35,922 nt of DNA from an uncultured Collinsella sp. (GCA_905194675.1 CAJJTG010000022.1:1-35922), one strand, 5' to 3'; numbered from the stretch's first letter, positions 1 through 8,226 are shown. The notes: generated by a model from the letters alone, not told the origin. A program made the numbers and translations.

Positions 1-48
1 TCCCTGACACGGAAGAGGTCAGAAGTTCAAATCTTCTAACGCCCACCA
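1..48 (+). tRNA. tRNA-Val (GAC), 3' part only
   Basis: The window begins inside a tRNA. Positions 4-10 read as an anticodon loop CTGACAC, giving anticodon GAC, followed by the 3' side of the anticodon stem (GGAAG), a 5-nt variable region, a T arm (AGAAG / TTCAAAT / CTTCT), the 3' acceptor strand AACGCCC, discriminator A and an encoded CCA at 46-48. The 5' half (acceptor, D arm) lies outside the window. Valine identity follows from the anticodon. Confidence 0.9.
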
Positions 49-56
49 AATGTTCG

Positions 57-92
57 CAGCTCAGAGGCTTCGCCTCTGAGCTGTTTTGTTTT
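57..92 (+). terminator. Rho-independent terminator after tRNA-Val
   Basis: A perfect 12-bp stem (57-68 against 72-83) with a 3-nt loop is followed by TTTTGTTTT at 84-92. It lies 9 nt behind the CCA end and fits a tRNA terminator. Confidence 0.9.
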
Positions 93-250
93 ACGCCACC
101 AAGTCAAGCGGACGCCGCGGCGCCCAAAGCCGCCTCAACAACGCCAGCAACCACCCCAACCAAGCCCAAAGCCGCCCAAACAACCCCAGCGAGCGCCCCG
201 ATCAGGCCCGAATGGGCCTCGCAGCCGTATCCGGGCGACCCCCGCAAATC

Positions 251-430
251 GAAGGTGAATGGTTTCCCGTGAAGTGAACGAACCAAAACGAACCCCCGGA
301 GCATCGACACTTTTGGCGGCTCATTTCCTGCGGTTTTGTCGTTAGAATCCTGCGGTTCTGGCGCCAAAAAGTGTGGATGCTTCGGGAGTCCAAAAACACT
401 CGTTCACTTCACGGGAAACCATTCACCTTC
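251..430. repeat. Long palindromic element, copy 1
   Basis: Positions 251-281 and 400-430 are perfect inverted repeats of 31 bp. Inside them is a second, imperfect pair (ATCGACACTTTT near 303 against AAAAAGTGTGGAT near 366). The centre carries CCTGCGGTTTT/CCTGCGGTTCT. A related element lies at 29076-29242 with the same core but different outer arms. There is no open frame with a ribosome site in 93-466: the short hydrophobic frames there look like by-products of GC-rich repeats. No transposase is present, so this is a non-autonomous or REP-like structure. Confidence 0.8.
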
Positions 431-466
431 AATGCGGCAGCACCCCCTCCGCCGCCAAAGGCCCAC

Positions 467-1570
467 TTACCAATGCTGACGTGCCTCAATAACGGTCTGC
501 CAGAGCTTAAACCGCTTTGTCTCGACGCGCGCCTGTGCCAAATATCGCGCTTCCTCGGTCATGGGCTTGTAAAATATGGGACGCTTGCGACGATGCAGCT
601 TGCGTCGGATGCGCTCGCACAGCCGAACGAGCTTTTCGTAGTCATTTGCTTGGTCGGTTGTCACAGTAAAATACGCTACCCCCTCAAGCAGTTCCAACTC
701 GTTGCGGCGCTCGGCATCCTTGTGGATCTTCTCGCGGCCGTCATGAATGGCATCGCTGTCGTAGTCGACCATCGCGGTCAGTACCTCTGGCAGCAGCCCG
801 GCCTTTACTTTATCCCTGCCCACCTCGACTTTAGCTGTAAGCGTAATGTCGGGCGTGCGCTCCAGCACGCGCAGCTTGCGCTCGCGCCCATCGTTGAGTC
901 CATCGCGAATAAAGACCTTCTTGTTGAGCTCGGCCTTGCCCAATGCATACCCGCCGTAGCGCGTAGGCAGCGACATAAACATGCACAGCCCCGACTCCCT
1001 CGGAGAGCGCGACCCCTCGATCACATACGCAAGCAGCGCCTTTGCCTTCGCGAGACCCCTTACCTTTGGGGACGCCTCGATATACGCCGCAATGAGCTCC
1101 TTCGTCGTGAGCCTGCCATCGCGCATGCCCGCATCCCTACTGGTCACCCCGCCGGGGGCAAGGTTATCCAACCGGTAGTTCGATGTCATGGCATAGCCGG
1201 CATAGATGGCCTCGGCCGCAGAGCTGTCGTGTGCAGCCTGCACAAACGCCAGCTCGGGAGAGCACGCATACGCATCCAGGCCGCCCATCCAGTGGCCCAG
1301 CGAGATAAACGAGCCCGCCGGGAGCTCGTTGGTGCACAGGTGCGTCTTAACATGCTTGGTCCGCCGACGGTCGGCGCGCGTCGGCACCAGCAAATCCAGC
1401 GTTTCGATCCCCAGGTCATAGCGATCGATAACCTCCTGCGCCTCCTGGTCACAGAGCGCACAGGCGCCCGCGATCGACACGACCTCTGGTTCCGAGTCCC
1501 CAAAGCGCGGGTTCGGGATGTGCGCCAAGAGCGCCAGCGCAGCGTTATGTGAAACGATAAAGTACCCCAT
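467..1570 (-). CDS. AbiEi/DUF559-like nuclease-fold protein (hypothetical)
   Basis: A 367-residue protein. I chose the ATG at 1570 (MGYFIVSHNA) because residues further upstream are an arginine-rich extension unlike the rest. The C-terminal third (about 245-350) has the layout of the DUF559/Vsr-like restriction-endonuclease fold: an early ES pair (SPRES), then VDYDSDAIHDGREK, then KDAERRNELELLEG. The middle (about 60-160) resembles the region before that domain in type IV toxin-antitoxin AbiEi-like proteins. No partner toxin gene adjoins it. The next gene (1888) is divergent, leaving a 317-bp shared upstream region. A distant relative with the same layout lies at 25442-26404. Function is not established: it may be a solitary antitoxin-like or nuclease-like accessory protein. 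Confidence 0.75.
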   Translation of the reverse strand: MGYFIVSHNAALALLAHIPNPRFGDSEPEVVSIAGACALCDQEAQEVIDRYDLGIETLDLLVPTRADRRRTKHVKTHLCTNELPAGSFISLGHWMGGLDAYACSPELAFVQAAHDSSAAEAIYAGYAMTSNYRLDNLAPGGVTSRDAGMRDGRLTTKELIAAYIEASPKVRGLAKAKALLAYVIEGSRSPRESGLCMFMSLPTRYGGYALGKAELNKKVFIRDGLNDGRERKLRVLERTPDITLTAKVEVGRDKVKAGLLPEVLTAMVDYDSDAIHDGREKIHKDAERRNELELLEGVAYFTVTTDQANDYEKLVRLCERIRRKLHRRKRPIFYKPMTEEARYLAQARVETKRFKLWQTVIEARQHW

Positions 1571-1887
1571 GGCGCGAAGATAGCACGCGCGTCGGCGACG
1601 ACTCGCGACCCTGGCGAGTTTTCGGCAAACGACCAGCAGTTTTTTGCCGCGGCGCAACCAAAGTGTTCATTCGTCGACGTCTAAATGCAAATTCGTCAGG
1701 CTTTTGGCAAGGTTGCCGCTCAACTGACCAAAAGCTGACCATTTGCTTGCCCATTTGCTTGACGGTGCGCCCTCGCCAAAATGCCCCGCGACCTCTTGGA
1801 CGGTCGAAGTGCTCGTTTAGCGACCACACACCCGGCGCTGGGGTATCCTTGGAGCACATGCACCGCAAGTCGCACAAAGGAGCCGCC
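1571..1887. other. Divergent intergenic region with CTGACCAAA / GCTTGACGG motifs
   Basis: This gap separates two divergent genes and should hold both promoters, though I could not place either securely. At 1724-1765 there is a run of related motifs (CTGACCAAA, GCTGACCATTTGCTTG, CATTTGCTTGACGG). A similar run (CTGACCAAATGCTTGACGG) occurs at 26482-26500, upstream of the second AbiEi-like gene. The ribosome site AAAGGAG at 1876-1882 belongs to the 1888 gene. Confidence 0.4.
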
Positions 1888-2586
1888 ATGCGCACCGAGC
1901 TCGATGTTCCCTTTTCGCACAAAGACCAGGCCAAGGCCCTGGGCGCCAAGTGGGACCGGGTCAAGAAGATCTGGTACGTGCCCGACGGCATCAACCCCGA
2001 GCCCTTTGCCGCGTGGCTGCCCGGCGTTGATCGCTCCGACCCCAGCGCGCCCTACATCTACCTGGTGCTGGGCAAGCGCGAATGTTGGAAGTGTCACGAG
2101 CAGACGACGGTCGCAGCCTTTGGCATTCCGTATCGGGTGGCCGAGGACTCGGGCAGCAAGGCTGCGCCCGGCGCAATACCCGCTGTGGACGACGCGGGCC
2201 ACATCGCGATCGACACCGCCCGCGCCAACGCTATAGCCATCGTCCCCGCGCTGGGCTGCGTGCCGGCCGAAATTCGCGACTACCTGCGCGAGCGCTGCGG
2301 CTACAAGCCCGTAACGTCGCGCACCACCAAGACCGTATCGCTCGCTAGCACCTGCACCGCCTGCGGCGCGCTGCAAGGCAGCCATTACCTGTTCGAGGAG
2401 CCCACGTCGCCGTTTGCACTCACGGCCATCAACAAGCTGCCCGCGCTGGAGTTCGTGCGCGTGGAAGTCGCCGGCGTCTACGGCATCCCCGACAGTCAGG
2501 ACAACTTTGACCAGGCGCTCTTCACCTGGGCACGTGACCACCACACCCAGTTCCACAAAACCCTGTGCGAGGGGATTTACCTGTAG
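1888..2586 (+). CDS. DUF5710-domain zinc-finger protein (hypothetical)
   Basis: A 232-residue protein starting at ATG 1888, 5 nt after AAAGGAG. Residues 1-45 (MRTELDVPFSHKDQAKALGA, then KWDRVKKIWYVPDG) match the DUF5710 module, a short domain often found at the ends of primases and plasmid or phage DNA-processing proteins. CWKC near 67-70 and CTAC near 154-157 may together bind zinc. Nothing else shows an enzymatic motif. It stands alone: the upstream gene is divergent and the downstream one convergent. Nucleic-acid binding is an inference from the domain's usual company. Confidence 0.8.
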   Translation: MRTELDVPFSHKDQAKALGAKWDRVKKIWYVPDGINPEPFAAWLPGVDRSDPSAPYIYLVLGKRECWKCHEQTTVAAFGIPYRVAEDSGSKAAPGAIPAVDDAGHIAIDTARANAIAIVPALGCVPAEIRDYLRERCGYKPVTSRTTKTVSLASTCTACGALQGSHYLFEEPTSPFALTAINKLPALEFVRVEVAGVYGIPDSQDNFDQALFTWARDHHTQFHKTLCEGIYL

Positions 2587-2611
2587 GGCATCTTATAAGG
2601 CAGAAACGCCC

Positions 2612-2704
2612 GAGCGTGGAAAATCTCCCGTTTTTGACAGCTTTTCAGCCCAAAATCGTCCGATAATCCACGCTCAATTTTCAATCGTCCAACAATCCTC
2701 GCTC
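2612..2704. repeat. GAGCGTGG palindromic intergenic repeat (site 1)
   Basis: GAGCGTGGAAAATCTCCC at 2612 is followed, in inverted sense, by CGTCCGATAATCCACGCTC ending at 2675 and a degenerate third unit (CGTCCAACAATCCTCGCTC) ending at 2704. It fills the gap between two convergent genes and may act as a transcription barrier. The same family recurs in six other gaps. Confidence 0.8.
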
Positions 2705-2716
2705 ATCAGCAGGCAA

Positions 2717-2998
2717 CTAGACATCCGCCTCGTCATAGGTAATGGTGCATCCGCAGGTTGGGCATTGCTGAGGATAGACCGGAAGACGTAGGCCCGTCCG
2801 AGCCCGCGGGTCGGCAGCGTGCTTGTCGCGGGTGTCGATGAAGCTGATGTCTAGGCATGGGAGGTCTGCACCGCAGCGGGAACAGGGCAAACAGATTTGG
2901 CTGCAACTAGCCTCGACGAGCGGAAACAAGCTCCGGTCCATTAACGCTCGCGGTAGGTTTCCGTACACGCCTCGCGCGATATCGCTTCGCCATCCCAT
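2717..2998 (-). CDS. Small zinc-ribbon protein (hypothetical)
   Basis: A 93-residue protein beginning at ATG 2998, preceded at close range by AAAGGGGAG. It carries two cysteine clusters, CLPCSRCGADLPC near 37-49 and CPTCGC near 79-84, typical of a zinc ribbon or double zinc knuckle. No known family was recognised. The good ribosome site and organised cysteines argue that it is real. It lies behind the HNH endonuclease gene on the same strand, with a 118-bp gap. Confidence 0.6.
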   Translation of the reverse strand: MGWRSDIARGVYGNLPRALMDRSLFPLVEASCSQICLPCSRCGADLPCLDISFIDTRDKHAADPRARTGLRLPVYPQQCPTCGCTITYDEADV

Positions 2999-3116
2999 GG
3001 TCTCCCCTTTCCCGTTTTAACCGTTGAGGAGAGGATGGCAGGATCGTGCAGCTCTCGATGCGGCGCAGCGCGATCCGATCAATCGACATGATTGGGTTGC
3101 GACGGGCCGCACCTAA

Positions 3117-4199
3117 CTAATACGGAGCAACGGCTTCCGCCCGACGTCGCGATTCCGAGAAATCGAACTCGGCTCGATGAGCCTCGAGGAATCGGGCGTT
3201 GGGACGCAAGCGACGTTCGTCCGGCTCGCGCAACACCGAGCCCGCAAACGTCGCATAATCCGTATGCTGCAGAAGGTACGACCCGCAAAGTTGATAGTCG
3301 CCGCGCACCAGCTCAAACGAAATCAGATGGGCGTCGAATAGTGAGTGCAGGTCACGGCGCAGCAGAATGCCGTTGCTGACAACCTGCGACTTGGGACCCG
3401 AGTAGTTCTCAATATGCGCAGCTTCGAGCGCTTCGTTGACGTTGCAACCCGAGACGGCGCATCGACCGGTATAGGCTTCAAAGAGCTGCGTGCGGAAACG
3501 CTGCTGGCCGATTCGCTCGCGGCGCAGCGCGTAGCGAACCTTTTCATCGTCGCTCGCCGGAGCGCCGGAAAACTCCGCCGCGATTGGATCGTCCTTCATG
3601 TAGCTCATATCGGGGCAGAAACGCGCATCGGGTCCACCTTTATGGACAGGACCATGCAGTACAAACCAGCTGTTCTCTGGCTCATAACGTTCAACGAAGG
3701 CTAAGCCTAGCACCTTATAGCCAGCGTCCGTTGCAAAGAACACGCCAACGGGAACGCCGCACTCCATGCAGTTGATCATTTTTTGGTTGTAGCGCTGGTC
3801 GCGCCAGTTTTCGACCGAAGCACTTTGCGATGAATACTTGAACACCCACGTGCCATCCTCAAGATAGAGCGGGGGAACATCGGAATAGCTCCCACTTGTA
3901 GAGTTATGCACCGAAAGCGCAAAGGTCTTTTCCACAGGACGCTTGATGCGTCCACGACCCGGCCAATAAATACCTGCATGACGCGAAACGCAAAAGGTCT
4001 CAGAGCCAATCATCATGCGATAAGGATACTGGGGGCTATCAGCTTTAATGTTATGAGGAAGTTTTTCCCAAATCTCGCCACGCTGCTCCTCGCGCAAGAA
4101 CCACTCCCAAGCCAAAACATACTCAGACGGCACAAGGTTACAAGCGCGGTCGTAACTCGGCCGAGCAATCAGCGGAACACTAGAAGCGATGCCGTCCAT
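3117..4199 (-). CDS. HNH endonuclease with N-terminal PUA/SRA-like domain
   Basis: A 360-residue protein. The ATG at 4199 is chosen because GGAGG stands 6 nt before it. The C-terminal half holds an HNH_2-type nuclease: CAVSGCNVNEALEAAHIENY, then SNGILLRRDLHSLFDAHLISF (about 245-300), with the paired histidines and asparagine of the fold. The N-terminal half (about 15-190) includes DGTWVFKYSSQ, RYNQKMINCMECGVPVGVFF and a YKVLGLAFVERYEPE strand, resembling the PUA/SRA-like recognition domains found with HNH nucleases in type IV (modification-dependent) restriction enzymes. Recognition of modified DNA is therefore an inference. No methyltransferase is nearby, as expected for such enzymes. Confidence 0.8.
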   Translation of the reverse strand: MDGIASSVPLIARPSYDRACNLVPSEYVLAWEWFLREEQRGEIWEKLPHNIKADSPQYPYRMMIGSETFCVSRHAGIYWPGRGRIKRPVEKTFALSVHNSTSGSYSDVPPLYLEDGTWVFKYSSQSASVENWRDQRYNQKMINCMECGVPVGVFFATDAGYKVLGLAFVERYEPENSWFVLHGPVHKGGPDARFCPDMSYMKDDPIAAEFSGAPASDDEKVRYALRRERIGQQRFRTQLFEAYTGRCAVSGCNVNEALEAAHIENYSGPKSQVVSNGILLRRDLHSLFDAHLISFELVRGDYQLCGSYLLQHTDYATFAGSVLREPDERRLRPNARFLEAHRAEFDFSESRRRAEAVAPY

Positions 4200-4264
4200 A
4201 AGAAACCTCCAGGAAGAACAGTTCCCCACATTATCGCCGATCTACATGGGCTCATGTGCAGCCG

Positions 4265-4318
4265 TTTTGTGCAAAGCCATTGCACAAAATAGGGGTCGCT
4301 TCGATTGAAGCGGCCCCT
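4265..4318 (-). terminator. Tandem hairpins ending the SipW-type gene transcript
   Basis: Read on the minus strand, a 12-bp stem (4291-4302 with 4307-4318, one mismatch, loop AATC) is followed by ATTTTGTG. A second 10-bp stem (4265-4274 with 4280-4289) follows. It sits 30 nt after the stop of the 4348-5292 gene. Confidence 0.75.
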
Positions 4319-4347
4319 GTCAGGCGGATTCAGTTAATGGCTTAGCC

Positions 4348-5292
4348 CTACTTGGAATCAGGCACGATGCCAACCAAGCTTACGGTGACATCAAAGGTCG
4401 GACTTCCTTCACCAACATCGAGACCAGACATGTTTTGGCAATCGCTGTCGGTGCCTTCCATCCAAATGACAACCTTGAAGTTCGTCCCGTTGTAACCAAC
4501 GTGTGCGAGCATCTGAGCATCGCCCGTCGGCTTTACGTAGGAGTCACCGCTTCCAGTTGCTCCCCAGTTTTTACCGTTCTGGTCAATCATGTTGCCGCCG
4601 TACACATGGGCATAAGTCGGCGCCATGGTCACCGAGAGGCTGTCAGGATTCACGCAGCTCCAACCTTCGGTAGCAGAAACATCGTTTCCGCTACCAGTCG
4701 GAAGGACTGGAGCATAAACAATCTTGAGCTCATTGTCGATCAGCAGGCCCACACGAAGGCTGCCTTTGATTTTATTGAACCAATCTTTCGAAGCGCCTTC
4801 CGATGCGGTCACAACAACGGGACCGTTCGAGCTGCTGTTGTCGAGATAGACGTCGGCCTCACCAGTCTGATTAATCGTGTAGAGCGTATACTCCGCCATG
4901 GTATAGGCGTAATAAGTCTTGGGATCTCCCTCGAGCTTATAGCCGCCCTCAAGCTGATCGGCAATCGTCGCCTTCTGATAACCACTTACATCTGTACCGT
5001 TCCATGATTTTGGAACAAACCAGGAAATGGCATCGTTCGTCGAGGACGGGCTGATTTCATGACCACGGATTGCAGCGGTCGTCTGATGATCACTACCGTC
5101 ATGAATGGCATCTTTATCGGGCGCAATTTGGAGGACCATTCCGTTTGCTTGGGCGCTAACGGTGCTCGTGGTGCCGTCAACTTTTGTGTTGGAGACGAAC
5201 CAAGCGTACGTTGCGGAACCGAGTGCAACCGCCGCCATAACGACAGACAAGGCTGCGATAGCAAGCTGCTTTTTCATCTGCTTAACGTTCAA
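4348..5292 (-). CDS. Secreted protein with SipW-type signal peptide (TasA/camelysin-like), first
   Basis: A 314-residue exported protein. The start is a TTG at 5292: GGAGG (5300-5304) lies exactly 7 nt away, whereas the next ATG (5277) is too far. The N-terminus has two lysines, a hydrophobic stretch and the signature ALGSATYAWFVSNTKVDG, typical of SipW-dependent signal peptides. The mature part is acidic, Asn/Ser/Thr-rich and lacks a sortase motif. Near the end, KVVIWMEGTDSDC matches VVIWLDGDDPEC in the membrane protein at 7094-8221. Families with this signal include TasA-like fibre proteins and camelysin. A matrix or pilus-like surface role is inferred. No SipW peptidase gene is in the window. 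Confidence 0.85.
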   Translation of the reverse strand: MNVKQMKKQLAIAALSVVMAAVALGSATYAWFVSNTKVDGTTSTVSAQANGMVLQIAPDKDAIHDGSDHQTTAAIRGHEISPSSTNDAISWFVPKSWNGTDVSGYQKATIADQLEGGYKLEGDPKTYYAYTMAEYTLYTINQTGEADVYLDNSSSNGPVVVTASEGASKDWFNKIKGSLRVGLLIDNELKIVYAPVLPTGSGNDVSATEGWSCVNPDSLSVTMAPTYAHVYGGNMIDQNGKNWGATGSGDSYVKPTGDAQMLAHVGYNGTNFKVVIWMEGTDSDCQNMSGLDVGEGSPTFDVTVSLVGIVPDSK

Positions 5293-5312
5293 CGGAAATC
5301 CTCCTCTCTAAA

Positions 5313-5342
5313 GAAAAAGGCGGGGGACACCTCTCCCCCGCC
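5313..5342 (-). terminator. Rho-independent terminator between the two SipW-type genes
   Basis: On the minus strand GGCGGGGGA pairs with TCCCCCGCC (5334-5342 with 5319-5327), followed by TTTTTC. It follows the stop of the 5358-6134 gene, so the downstream gene may be made from its own promoter or by read-through. Confidence 0.85.
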
Positions 5343-5357
5343 CACTCAATCGCAGTA

Positions 5358-6134
5358 CTACTTGTTATCAGCAGTAGCGGTAAAAGTGACCTTGATCTTC
5401 TTGGAAGCATCCTTGAGGCTGCCCAGATTATTGGTGTAGATGGCAGAGTCGTCGCCGTCATAGAACACGTAGACGTCAACCTCGACTTCTTTCTCAGGAG
5501 TAACCTCGGTCGCAAGCAGATTGGTATCGCCCGAGAAGCTCCTAATTACTTTGCTTTTATCGCACAGGACCCAATTGTCGCCGCACTTCACAAGAATACG
5601 GAGCGCATTGTCAAACTGAGTGTTGCTATTATCCCCGCTAACGAGCGAAATGCCGCCATTAGTGGGATCAACGACAAGATTGGTCAGCTTCGTGCCCTTT
5701 GTACCGACCTTAAAAGTGTTCTTGACTGCATACTTATTGAGGACTTCATCCGAGTCAGGAGCACCGACAGCCCTACGCGTATCTTCCTTGATGGACGAGG
5801 CAGTGGGAGACTGAGCAGTAGCAGTCTCGAACTGATAAACAAGCGCACCATCTTTCGTTTTGTTTTCATCAAAGTGATTGGCCCAAGTCGCGGGATAGAG
5901 CGCCTTGTTCTCCGTGATATCAGCGGTATCAGAAGTCGCGTTAGTGTCAGGGTTGTTAGTGTTGCGGATATACATAAATGCCGCGTTCGACTGAGCGGAA
6001 ATCGTGCTCGTGGTGGCGTCAACCTTGTTGTTCGTCACAAACCATGCGAAGGTGGCAGAGCCCAACGCTACGGCTGCTACCAGCACCATGGCGATGGCGG
6101 CACCCATCTGTTTCTTTAATGCCTTGGTATCCAT
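5358..6134 (-). CDS. Secreted protein with SipW-type signal peptide (TasA/camelysin-like), second
   Basis: A 258-residue exported protein starting at ATG 6134, preceded by GAAAGGGG. Residues 1-45 show the same signal as its neighbour: MDTKALKKQMGAA, a hydrophobic core, then ALGSATFAWFVTNNKVDATT. The mature part is rich in Asn, Thr, Asp and Lys. Its C-terminus (VYVFYDGDDSAIYTNNL, then KIKVTFTATADNK) is positioned like the VVIW module of the two related proteins here. The two genes are probably an old tandem duplication, now strongly diverged. The role is likely structural and extracellular, but no experimentally known protein was recognised. Confidence 0.85.
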   Translation of the reverse strand: MDTKALKKQMGAAIAMVLVAAVALGSATFAWFVTNNKVDATTSTISAQSNAAFMYIRNTNNPDTNATSDTADITENKALYPATWANHFDENKTKDGALVYQFETATAQSPTASSIKEDTRRAVGAPDSDEVLNKYAVKNTFKVGTKGTKLTNLVVDPTNGGISLVSGDNSNTQFDNALRILVKCGDNWVLCDKSKVIRSFSGDTNLLATEVTPEKEVEVDVYVFYDGDDSAIYTNNLGSLKDASKKIKVTFTATADNK

Positions 6135-6533
6135 ACGGACCCCTTTCTTTCCCCATTCGTCCCAGATGACCCCCGAGAAGCCCGGAAGGGGAGCCCGCGC
6201 TTTCGTGTCGGATGTTGCCTGCCCATCCTTTAGATATGGAATTGAGAATACCATAATTCTTACGATTTCCTTATGAGTTTTCGGGGGCCTGCACTTCGGC
6301 AGATTCATTGCCCTACCTCGAGTTTTGTGTGGGCCCATGTGAACACTGTTTATCTTATTTGGTCGTTCCCTCCCGCTCGGTCATAAGTCCCTCTTAAGGC
6401 TTGCCGCCGCAGCTCCATACCAGCACACGCATACACCCTCCACCGAGCTTTGCCCTTGGCCCCTCCCCACTCGCTATACTGGTGCAGAACGTATAATTTT
6501 GCCTGCTTACGGGCTATTTGTTGGGAGGGTCCC
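6135..6533. other. 399-bp intergenic region with divergent leaders
   Basis: The gap separates the secreted-protein gene (minus) from an unknown gene (plus). On the plus strand TATACT (6475-6480) and TATAAT (6492-6497) are candidate -10 boxes. Only a weak TTGCCC (6450-6455, 19-nt spacing) could serve as -35. On the minus side the leader just before ATG 6134 is purine-rich. I looked for a c-di-GMP riboswitch because of the nearby PilZ gene and saw no convincing one. Confidence 0.35.
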
Positions 6534-7046
6534 ATGGCTGCCGCCACTCAACCCAAGGGAAGCGTTTCTGCCGGATCGATCAAGCCGGTGACGCGCAAAG
6601 CCGTTCGCTGCCAGCGTGAAGTTGCCTGGCTGGTCACGCAAGCGGCCGGTAAGCTCGTCGCCACCACCGACGACGTCAACGCGCCCACACCCAGCTTTGT
6701 GCTGGCGGCGGCGTTGTCGCACACCCGCAAGCAGGAGCAAGCCGCCCAGGACGGCGGGCACGCGATTGACTACGAGGCCGTCATGGGTCCCGACCTCGTG
6801 AGCTTTTGTGCGGCTGCGGGGCTGCCCGCGGCGCCCAACGCGCTTTCGGACGCGGGCTACATGTTCACCCTCTCGGGCGCGGATCTGATCCGCGACCTTT
6901 ATGCCTACTGCGGCGGCCTGGGCGAGCACACGGAAAACGCGGCGCAGGTCAAGCCAGGCTACGCGATCAAACTCGCGCTGCGACTGTTCCTGCTGGACGA
7001 CGCCGCTGGCAGCGTCACCCCCTTCAAAGACAACGCCTCCGCATAG
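6534..7046 (+). CDS. Hypothetical protein
   Basis: A 170-residue soluble, alanine-rich protein starting at ATG 6534, 4 nt behind GGGAGGG. It has no signal peptide or membrane helix. Visible segments are a basic N-terminus (KPVTRKAVRCQREVAWLVTQ), a central helix-rich part and a C-terminal LALRLFLLDDA helix. No family was recognised. It is encoded opposite to the secreted-protein and PilZ genes around it and shares a bidirectional terminator with the latter, so a link to them is only positional. Confidence 0.7.
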   Translation: MAAATQPKGSVSAGSIKPVTRKAVRCQREVAWLVTQAAGKLVATTDDVNAPTPSFVLAAALSHTRKQEQAAQDGGHAIDYEAVMGPDLVSFCAAAGLPAAPNALSDAGYMFTLSGADLIRDLYAYCGGLGEHTENAAQVKPGYAIKLALRLFLLDDAAGSVTPFKDNASA

Positions 7047-7047
7047 C

Positions 7048-7086
7048 AAAAGCGCCGGGCCGAGAATCAATCCCAGCCCGGCGCTT
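7048..7086. terminator. Bidirectional terminator between convergent genes
   Basis: AGCGCCGGGC (7051-7060) pairs perfectly with GCCCGGCGCT (7076-7085) around a 15-nt loop. It lies between the stops at 7046 (+) and 7094 (-), with short T-rich runs on both sides. Confidence 0.8.
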
Positions 7087-7093
7087 CTTCGTT

Positions 7094-8221
7094 CTACTTG
7101 TCCCCGTCGCCTGCGGGCGAGTTCTTTTGGTTGCGGCGGTTACTCCACGTCACGTTATGCTCCTTGTAGTAATCGGGCGCCTCGTTGCCGCTCGCGCTAA
7201 TGGGGTCGTTGCCGGTCAGGGTGTCGGCGATATCCTGCACAAACTTAATGAACAGACTCGAATCGTCGGTCTCGGACGAATCAAAGTCGAAGCCAAACTC
7301 CACCGCGCCGCCGATGATTTTGTCCACGCACTCCGGATCGTCGCCGTCCAGCCAAATGACCACGGTGTACTTGTCCACGTCGCCCACGCGGAAGTTCGCG
7401 TGGCTAATGGTCGTCACCACGTCTTTGGACGCAAACGGCTCGGTGTTGGGCTCGGGATTGCCGTCGGCCGCGGCAGCCGCGTAGGTGGTGGGCTTGCCGT
7501 TGCGATACACCCGCACGCGCGCCGCCTTCTCCACGCCCTTGCTGGCGCTGACCACCTTGAGCTTGGCGCTGTAGCCCAGATCGGTCTTGCCGGCGTTGCG
7601 GATATAGAAGGTGTACGCCACGTAGTTCTTGCCGTTGTGGCTGCCGTCGATGTTATCCAGGTTGTCGGGCAGGTCGTCGGCGGCGATATTGGTGCCGTTG
7701 TCCACGGCGTCGGCCGCCAGGCGCGCGGTGGCGTTGTTAAAGTCACCGTTGTCGGCAATGGCCACGCCGCGGCGGAACAGCTCCAGGCGGTTGAGGTTGA
7801 TGGTGAAGTTACCCATGTTTTCCTGCATAAACGACAGGGCGAACAGCACGCCAAAGGCAAGCGCCAGCACCACGAGAGCCTTTTGCAGCTTGTCCATGCG
7901 CAGCAGCGCCGCGCCGATGCGCTCCATGCGGCGCTTGGGCATATACATGGACACGACCGCGTCGGGGTCGATGTCGTCGAGGTCCTGGTCGGCCAGCGCC
8001 TGCTCCAGCTCCTCGATGCGCACCACGCCGCGCAGGTCGCGCTTGGGCTTGCGTTTGGGCTTGCCGAAGCGCTTGCGCGGGGCGGGATCGGTGCTGGGGG
8101 TGTCCTCGGGCTGACCCTCGGTCAAATCCTCAGCCATGCCCTCGGCATGATTCTCGGCTATACCCTCGGGCAAATCCTCGGCAGCTTGCTCTTTGTTATC
8201 GTTACGCTTGAACAGTGCCAT
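7094..8221 (-). CDS. Single-pass membrane protein with SipW-cluster-like extracellular domain
   Basis: A 375-residue protein. Residues 1-110 are charged and cytoplasmic (acidic EGxAEDL repeats, then a basic RKRFGKPKRKPKRD stretch). About 113-132 form one transmembrane helix (ALVVLALAFGVLFALSFM). The rest is predicted to be outside. The outer part includes YTFYIRNAGKTDLGYSAKLK, RVRVYRNGK and YTVVIWLDGDDPEC, the last shared with the secreted protein at 4348-5292. It starts 5 nt after the stop of the PilZ gene without a strong ribosome site, suggesting translational coupling. A membrane anchor or assembly partner for the SipW-type proteins is a reasonable inference, possibly under c-di-GMP control through the PilZ partner. 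Confidence 0.8.
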   Translation of the reverse strand: MALFKRNDNKEQAAEDLPEGIAENHAEGMAEDLTEGQPEDTPSTDPAPRKRFGKPKRKPKRDLRGVVRIEELEQALADQDLDDIDPDAVVSMYMPKRRMERIGAALLRMDKLQKALVVLALAFGVLFALSFMQENMGNFTINLNRLELFRRGVAIADNGDFNNATARLAADAVDNGTNIAADDLPDNLDNIDGSHNGKNYVAYTFYIRNAGKTDLGYSAKLKVVSASKGVEKAARVRVYRNGKPTTYAAAAADGNPEPNTEPFASKDVVTTISHANFRVGDVDKYTVVIWLDGDDPECVDKIIGGAVEFGFDFDSSETDDSSLFIKFVQDIADTLTGNDPISASGNEAPDYYKEHNVTWSNRRNQKNSPAGDGDK

Positions 8222-8226
8222 GGCGA

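Noticed and set aside
104..367. A short frame with a hydrophobic tail near the tRNA
   Set aside because: No ribosome site. It is made from a GC-rich simple repeat and half of the palindromic element.
6135..6350. A c-di-GMP riboswitch in the leader of the secreted-protein gene
   Set aside because: GGGCAA-like pieces occur on the minus strand, but the conserved receptor core of class I or II was not found.
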